Shown here: in pieces, positions 6,059 through 9,615 of the stretch
How positions within the stretch are numbered: the first letter of the stretch is position 1
Layout: every line of letters begins with the position of its first letter
Assembly: GCA_052386635.1 (NCBI GenBank)
Contig: JBQTJY010000036.1
Span: 1 to 9,615, forward strand
Direction: 5' to 3'
From: VHBM01 sp052386635
GTDB taxonomy: Archaea; Thermoproteota; Nitrososphaeria; Nitrososphaerales; Nitrosopumilaceae
Length of the DNA: 9,615 bases
Program-made: the position numbers and the translations under genes
Notes under the pieces: model-generated
What the model was told of the DNA's origin: nothing
Database searches by the model: none
Seen by the model: the letters and a program-made list of their open reading frames with translations, nothing else

Positions 6059-6483
6059 GCGAAGAGGACAAGGACCTTGAGGCACTAAAGCAAAAACGCC
6101 TAGCAGAAATGCAAAAAAACTTGTCGTACAAGAAAAAACAAGAAGAGATAAAATCATCACTTGAAGAGAAACAAAAAAACAAACCCTCACCGCGAGATAT
6201 AGTTGTAAAGCAACTTGGCTATCGTGGTCTTGAAGTTTTAGAACATGCAGAGATTCAGTTTCCAAGTCAAACAAAATTTGTACTTGACAAGCTTGCAGAG
6301 CTCATATCATCAGGCGAAGTAAATGAAACACTTGACGGTGGCAAGCTTTTAGCACTGTTTAGAGCTATTGGAGTGAACGTCAGATTGGAGACTAAAATCA
6401 ACATTGAACAGAATGGCAAGTTTGTCTCGCTATCAGATAAGCTAAGCAAGTCTGCCCAATCAAATGATACTATAGAATCATGA
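6055..6483 (+). CDS. PDCD5/TFAR19-like DNA-binding protein
   Basis: This is a 142-residue highly charged protein. Residues 1-45 form a long Lys/Glu/Gln-rich helix with the PDCD5-like opening Leu-Glu-Ala-Leu-Lys-Gln-Lys-Arg-Leu-Ala-Glu-Met-Gln. Residues about 47-115 form a compact helical core, including Leu-Asp-Lys-Leu-Ala-Glu-Leu-Ile-Ser-Ser-Gly-Glu-Val followed by a Leu-rich helix, which fits the three-helix bundle of PDCD5/TFAR19. Archaeal members bind double-stranded DNA in vitro, but their role in the cell is unclear. A Ser-rich tail follows, slightly longer than in typical archaeal members (about 110-120 aa). The start is in an ATGA overlap with rtcB and the stop in another with the next gene, so translation is probably coupled. 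The family is called from overall pattern, not from a strict motif. Confidence 0.65.
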   Translation: MSEEDKDLEALKQKRLAEMQKNLSYKKKQEEIKSSLEEKQKNKPSPRDIVVKQLGYRGLEVLEHAEIQFPSQTKFVLDKLAELISSGEVNETLDGGKLLALFRAIGVNVRLETKINIEQNGKFVSLSDKLSKSAQSNDTIES

Positions 6484-6794
6484 AGATAATTTTAGAGATT
6501 AGTGCCATAGATTATGATAAAGAAAAAGAATGTATCACAAAGGCACTTGATGAGCTTCAAAATCTTTGCAAAATCACAGATGGCTACGAACTAAGTAACC
6601 CAACATCCCGCTTTGGCTGGACTTTTTTTAAAATTTGGTTAAGACCAAATCTTTTTTTGTGCATTAACGAAAAGTTTGCAGATATGATCAAAAAATCAAA
6701 AGGCCACAAAACTGAGGAAAAGTTTTCCAGATTTTTATCAGATTTTTTTGAATCGCGTGGCTGTAATATTAAATTAAAAGTAGTAGAAGCCTAG
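6480..6794 (+). CDS. Conserved-looking hypothetical protein, third gene of the rtcB operon
   Basis: I do not recognise this 104-residue protein. It starts with a short hydrophobic strand (Met-Lys-Ile-Ile-Leu-Glu-Ile), then a helix at about 12-30, an aromatic central block (Phe-Gly-Trp-Thr-Phe-Phe-Lys-Ile-Trp-Leu, about 45-54), a lysine-rich segment (70-81) and a final strand (Ile-Lys-Leu-Lys-Val-Val). There is no signal peptide or membrane segment, and its three cysteines are scattered. Its start overlaps the PDCD5-like stop as ATGA, and base composition matches its neighbours, so it is probably a real coupled gene. Its lysine content and position beside an RNA ligase allow a nucleic-acid-related role, but that is a guess. 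Its TAG stop shares the palindrome CTAG at 6791-6794 with the stop of convergent rps11. Confidence 0.75.
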   Translation: MKIILEISAIDYDKEKECITKALDELQNLCKITDGYELSNPTSRFGWTFFKIWLRPNLFLCINEKFADMIKKSKGHKTEEKFSRFLSDFFESRGCNIKLKVVEA

Positions 6795-7309
6795 ACCCTT
6801 CTTCCTCTTTTGCCGCCCTTCTTTCTTGTGGTATCATGTGGAATTGGTGTGACATCATCAATTCGGCCAATCTTAAAGCCACCCCGTGCAAGGGCTCTAA
6901 TTGCAGCCTGGGCGCCTGGTCCTGGAACTCTAGAGCCGACGCCACCAACTGCTCTTACTCGTATATGAAAAGCTGTAAATCCTTTAGTTTTAGCAGATTC
7001 GACTACAGCATTTGCAGCCTTCATTGCAGCAAAAGGTGATGACTCGTATCTATCTGCATTAACATGAACCCCACCTGAGCTAAGTGCTATAGTTTCTGCG
7101 CCAGTTAGGTCTGTCATATGGATAATGGTATTGTTGTAGCTGCTGAAAATGTGTGCAATACCCCATTTGTCTCTCCCTGAAGTATCCTCTTCTTTTGATC
7201 TTTTTTTCTTTGATTTTGTTTCAACAGAATCTTCTTGAGTCTCTTCTTCGATTTCTTCTTCATCTAAGACTTCATCTATTTTTTCAATTTTTGATTCTGA
7301 TTCTGACAA
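6791..7309 (-). CDS. rps11: 30S ribosomal protein S11 with acidic N-terminal extension
   Basis: The 172-residue product has a clear S11 core from about Trp49 to the end. It includes Phe-Ser-Ser-Tyr-Asn-Asn-Thr (55-61), the Arg-Val-Arg-Ala-Val-Gly-Gly-Val-Gly-Ser block (117-126), Gly-Pro-Gly-Ala-Gln-Ala-Ala-Ile-Arg-Ala-Leu (130-140) and the archaeal/eukaryotic basic tail. S11 sits on the 30S platform and binds 16S rRNA near the mRNA exit region. Residues 1-30 are an unusual acidic stretch rich in Glu, Asp and Ser, followed by a Lys/Arg-rich linker (32-38); archaeal S11 is normally about 125-140 aa. The start codon is TTG at 7309. No ATG occurs before the core, and a TATA box sits 25-26 bases upstream, so the TTG is convincing. 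The gene is apart from rps13, rps4 and rpoD, which often adjoin it in archaea. Confidence 0.96.
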   Translation of the reverse strand: MSESESKIEKIDEVLDEEEIEEETQEDSVETKSKKKRSKEEDTSGRDKWGIAHIFSSYNNTIIHMTDLTGAETIALSSGGVHVNADRYESSPFAAMKAANAVVESAKTKGFTAFHIRVRAVGGVGSRVPGPGAQAAIRALARGGFKIGRIDDVTPIPHDTTRKKGGKRGRRV

Positions 7310-7331
7310 TGTTAACCCACACTTTGAAGGG

Positions 7332-7337
7332 TTTAAA
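7332..7337 (-). promoter_or_regulatory. TATA box of rps11
   Basis: TTTAAA, in a T-rich context on the minus strand, is centred 25-26 bases upstream of the TTG at 7309. It fits in the 33-base gap after thiL. This supports both a leaderless rps11 transcript and the TTG start. Confidence 0.6.
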
Positions 7338-7342
7338 AAACA

Positions 7343-8293
7343 TTAGTTTGAAAAATGCATCCAGCCTAGATTTTCTATTCTTAACGTATTGTTACCTTGC
7401 CAGTATTGGACTCCTCTGCCAGCAGTAACAAATCCTATCTCAAAAAGTGAAACTTTTCGCTTTTTAGCATTCTTTTTTAGCTTTTGTAGCTTTGCGGGAT
7501 TAACAGTAGCCACAATTTCGTATTCTTCGCCTCCATTGAAAACCAAATCCAAAGGATCAAGTTTGTTTTTTCTTGCAAATTCTAAAAGATCAAAGTTTGT
7601 TGGAAGATTTGTTATGACAAATTTTTTTCTACTCTGCTTTGCCATCTCATAAAGTGTGGTAGAAAGACCATCACTTGAATCCATTGCTGATGTAAAATAA
7701 TTGCTGTTTTGCAGTCCAAACCTTAGTTTTGGCCTAGGTTTGAACACTGTACCTGTTGCTTTTTTAGAAAACCTGCTATCTGCTTTTTTATTTTCAAGCA
7801 GTATTTTCAGGCCTGCAGCAGAATAACCAAATGGACCACTAGTTATTATGATGTCATTTGTTTTAGCTGCCTTTCGTGGAACTATGCTATCAGATGTGCC
7901 TACAAGAAATACCTGAATGACTAGTTCCCTTCCTTCGTTTGTGTCTCCACCAAGTATTTTTATGTCAAATTCCTTTGATGCAAGGCCAAAGCCTTTGGCC
8001 AGATTTTGTATTTTTGATTTTGTAAATTTTCTTGGAATTGTTACAGAGATTATCGCATATAGCGGCTTGACACCTTTAGCGGCAAAGTCGCTAACACATG
8101 CTACGATACTTTTTCTTGCAACGTCTTGCAATTTTATTTTAGGTGGAATGTCTGTGCTTTCAACAAGTGTATCAAGCTTGACAACACATGACGTCTTGCC
8201 TATTTTGAAAGTTTCAACGTCTTCAGAAACAAAGTTTTTGTTAAGATGTCTTTGAAAAATTTTTATTATTTGTGCCTCATTTAATCTGCTCAT
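7343..8293 (-). CDS. thiL: Thiamine-monophosphate kinase
   Basis: The 316-residue product belongs to the PurM/ThiL/SelD/HypE ATP-binding superfamily. ThiL phosphorylates thiamine monophosphate to thiamine pyrophosphate with ATP in the cytosol. Visible motifs are Asp41-Thr-Leu-Val-Glu, Val-Ser68-Asp69-Phe-Ala-Ala-Lys-Gly-Val-Lys-Pro, Gly115-Gly-Asp117-Thr, Met-Asp205-Ser-Ser-Asp208-Gly-Leu and Asn-Gly-Gly-Glu-Glu-Tyr-Glu (253-259), all ThiL-like. The usual Gly-Asp-Asp of the first metal site appears as Ser23-Glu24-Asp25, a conservative change. The ATG lies within the 3' end of the upstream mutase gene (17-base overlap), with a GGTGA ribosome-binding site ten bases before it, so the two are an operon. 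rps11 follows after 33 bases. No other thiamine gene is in the window. Confidence 0.92.
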   Translation of the reverse strand: MSRLNEAQIIKIFQRHLNKNFVSEDVETFKIGKTSCVVKLDTLVESTDIPPKIKLQDVARKSIVACVSDFAAKGVKPLYAIISVTIPRKFTKSKIQNLAKGFGLASKEFDIKILGGDTNEGRELVIQVFLVGTSDSIVPRKAAKTNDIIITSGPFGYSAAGLKILLENKKADSRFSKKATGTVFKPRPKLRFGLQNSNYFTSAMDSSDGLSTTLYEMAKQSRKKFVITNLPTNFDLLEFARKNKLDPLDLVFNGGEEYEIVATVNPAKLQKLKKNAKKRKVSLFEIGFVTAGRGVQYWQGNNTLRIENLGWMHFSN

Positions 8294-9575
8294 GACTTTT
8301 TTTCACCAAATCCAAAACCTGATTTTTTATCTCTTGAGCTTTTTTCAAACTGTTTGATTCTGATGAAATTCTGATAATGTCTTCTGTATTTGATTTTCTC
8401 ACCAAAACCCAGCTATCCTCATCTACTATTGCCTTGACTCCATCAATTGTGATTATTTCACTAAACCCTCCTTTCATGTTTTCATAGAGTTTTGCTATGG
8501 TCTTATCATGCAGATCAGACCTGATAGTGATTTTGTCTCTGCTTTGATGGTAGTTTGACATGAACTTTAAGATGTCATTAAAGGTTGGAGTTCCAAGCAT
8601 GGATGCAATCAAACCACTAGTTAACAACCCGTCTCTACAAAAATTAAACTCTGGCAAAATAAAACCAGCACTACTGCCTTCACCACCTGCTTGTGCCTTT
8701 GTCTTGAGCATTAAATCAATGACATTTGCCTCACCTACCTTTGATCTTTGAGTAGTTCCTCCATTCTGTGTGACAAATTTTTCAACTGAAATGCTGGTGT
8801 CTATGCTAAAAACAAATTTTTTGTATCCAAGTTCTAGTGCCTTTGCAACTCCAAGGCCCAAGGTTACATCCGAGGACTGTTTTTTTCCACCATATACGAC
8901 CACAAGCCTATCTGCATCAAGGTCAAAGGCAAACCCGATATCTTTGCTGTCTGTATTTGCTATGAGGTCATCTAAATTATCTGTAGTTGGGTCTGGGCCA
9001 CGCGTAGATTGGGTAATGTTTTCATTTATGGTCTTTACATTACATCCTAATTTTTTTAAAAGCGATGGCGCAACATCTCTTGCAGCGCCTCCTCCAATGT
9101 CTATAGTTGTTTTTGGCTTGCCATCTACCTTACCAATTAATTTAATTGCATCATCAACATAGCTGGAGCCAATCACAGTCTCAGTTCCAATTTTTGTCTT
9201 TGATGTGATCTGCTCATTTACAACAGACTTTAGCTCGTCTTCATTTATTCCTCTTCCATCAACAGTAAACTTGAGACCGTTCCATTCAAGTGGATTGTGA
9301 GATGATGTTACAACTATTCCTGCGCCATACTTTCTTGACTCTCTAAATACAACAGGCGTTGGAATCATTCCCAAGTCAAAAACATCAATGCCGCACTGCA
9401 TCAGCGCAGCAGCTGCTGTCTCTTTTATTATATGACAAGATGGCCGTGTGTCTGTACCAATTACGCATTTTTTTGATTTTACAAGCGTAGAAAAGCTGTT
9501 GCAGAATTTCAAAACATCTTTTTGCGTAAAATCGTTTCCAAAAATTCCCCTAATACCGGAGATTGATACTTTCAC
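8277..9575 (-). CDS. Phosphohexomutase (phosphoglucosamine mutase / phosphomannomutase type)
   Basis: From GTG at 9575 this is a 432-residue alpha-D-phosphohexomutase. It interconverts the 1- and 6-phosphates of glucosamine, mannose or glucose, feeding UDP-GlcNAc or GDP-mannose for glycans. The four signature regions are present (numbered from the GTG): the phosphoserine loop Thr-Ser-Ser92-His-Asn-Pro, the Mg2+ loop Asp218-Leu-Asp-Ala-Asp-Arg223, the sugar-specificity loop Gly298-Glu-Gly-Ser-Ser302, and the phosphate-binding loop Arg-Lys-Ser-Asn-Thr-Glu-Asp (393-399) with Arg402. Gly-Glu-Gly-Ser suits mannose- or glucosamine-phosphate enzymes; many archaeal homologues are GlmM, but substrate cannot be settled from motifs. 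A TTG at 9584 is an alternative start, but the TATA box lies 26 bases before the GTG and only 17 before the TTG. The 3' end overlaps thiL. Confidence 0.92.
   Translation of the reverse strand: MKVSISGIRGIFGNDFTQKDVLKFCNSFSTLVKSKKCVIGTDTRPSCHIIKETAAAALMQCGIDVFDLGMIPTPVVFRESRKYGAGIVVTSSHNPLEWNGLKFTVDGRGINEDELKSVVNEQITSKTKIGTETVIGSSYVDDAIKLIGKVDGKPKTTIDIGGGAARDVAPSLLKKLGCNVKTINENITQSTRGPDPTTDNLDDLIANTDSKDIGFAFDLDADRLVVVYGGKKQSSDVTLGLGVAKALELGYKKFVFSIDTSISVEKFVTQNGGTTQRSKVGEANVIDLMLKTKAQAGGEGSSAGFILPEFNFCRDGLLTSGLIASMLGTPTFNDILKFMSNYHQSRDKITIRSDLHDKTIAKLYENMKGGFSEIITIDGVKAIVDEDSWVLVRKSNTEDIIRISSESNSLKKAQEIKNQVLDLVKKSHEQIK
8303..8307 (-). promoter_or_regulatory. Shine-Dalgarno site of thiL
   Basis: The minus strand reads GGTGA, with nine bases between it and the thiL ATG at 8293, inside the coding end of the mutase gene. 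It matches the core of the archaeal anti-Shine-Dalgarno complement and supports internal initiation in a two-gene operon. Confidence 0.55.
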
Positions 9576-9596
9576 TGAAACCAAACCAGAAAGGCT

Positions 9597-9605
9597 TTTT
9601 ATAAA
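9597..9605 (-). promoter_or_regulatory. TATA box of the mutase-thiL operon
   Basis: The minus strand reads TTTATAAAA, a strong archaeal TATA box. Its centre at 9601 is 26 bases from the GTG at 9575, the leaderless distance, and only 17 from the TTG at 9584. It therefore decides the start of the mutase gene. Confidence 0.65.
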
Positions 9606-9615
9606 CTCTAATAGG

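Noticed and set aside
7036..7042. GTGATGA box C motif on the plus strand
   Set aside because: It lies antisense within the conserved rps11 coding sequence and no properly spaced D box was apparent; likely chance.
7343..8293. Loss of the first metal-binding Gly-Asp-Asp in ThiL
   Set aside because: At first the motif seemed missing, but aligning back from Asp41 places Ser23-Glu24-Asp25 at that position, so acidic ligands are kept and the change is conservative.

Overview
The window looks like a core-genome segment of an ammonia-oxidising archaeon (Nitrososphaerota/Thaumarchaeota, probably Nitrosopumilus-like). The evidence is an AT-rich base composition, an archaeal-type S11, an archaeal RtcB, a PDCD5/TFAR19-like protein, stand-alone versions of enzymes such as AsnB, and archaeal TATA boxes centred about 25-28 nt upstream of start codons. 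The lineage is inferred from protein character and promoter style, not from a database search. I see no mobile element, CRISPR array, rRNA or tRNA. No stretch longer than about 240 bases lacks a gene.

Layout: (1) On the minus strand at 1-981 are a pterin carbinolamine dehydratase (PCD) and, downstream of it, a PTPS/QueD-family protein that runs off the left edge. The PTPS gene carries an extra N-terminal domain and has its own perfect TATA box. (2) A plus-strand DoxX-family membrane protein (1040-1468) is divergent from PCD. It is followed by a T-rich terminator and a 230-base gap holding a strong promoter and a possible 15-codon leader ORF. (3) An asparagine-synthetase-like PP-loop enzyme without a glutaminase domain (1704-2450, plus) converges with adenylosuccinate lyase purB (2443-3807, minus). 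Upstream of purB on the same strand is an atypical short-chain dehydrogenase/reductase (3843-4490). (4) A plus-strand operon (4610-6794) holds rtcB, a PDCD5-like gene and an unknown 104-residue ORF, each joined to the next by an ATGA overlap. (5) On the minus strand are rps11 (6791-7309), thiL (7343-8293) and a phosphosugar mutase (8277-9575). The last two overlap by 17 bases and form an operon; rps11 has its own promoter.

Functionally the window is mostly housekeeping: pterin/7-deazapurine chemistry, amino-acid and purine synthesis, RNA ligation, translation, thiamine cofactor synthesis and sugar-phosphate metabolism. First genes of transcripts appear leaderless or nearly so, with TATA boxes at -25 to -33. 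Some genes inside operons have Shine-Dalgarno-like GGTG motifs. These promoter distances decide two non-ATG starts (TTG for rps11, GTG for the mutase). The most unusual items are the nuclease-like domain fused to PTPS, the rtcB-PDCD5-unknown operon, the SDR with a replaced catalytic Tyr/Lys pair, and the long leader before asnB. I found no clear evidence of a wholly new system.
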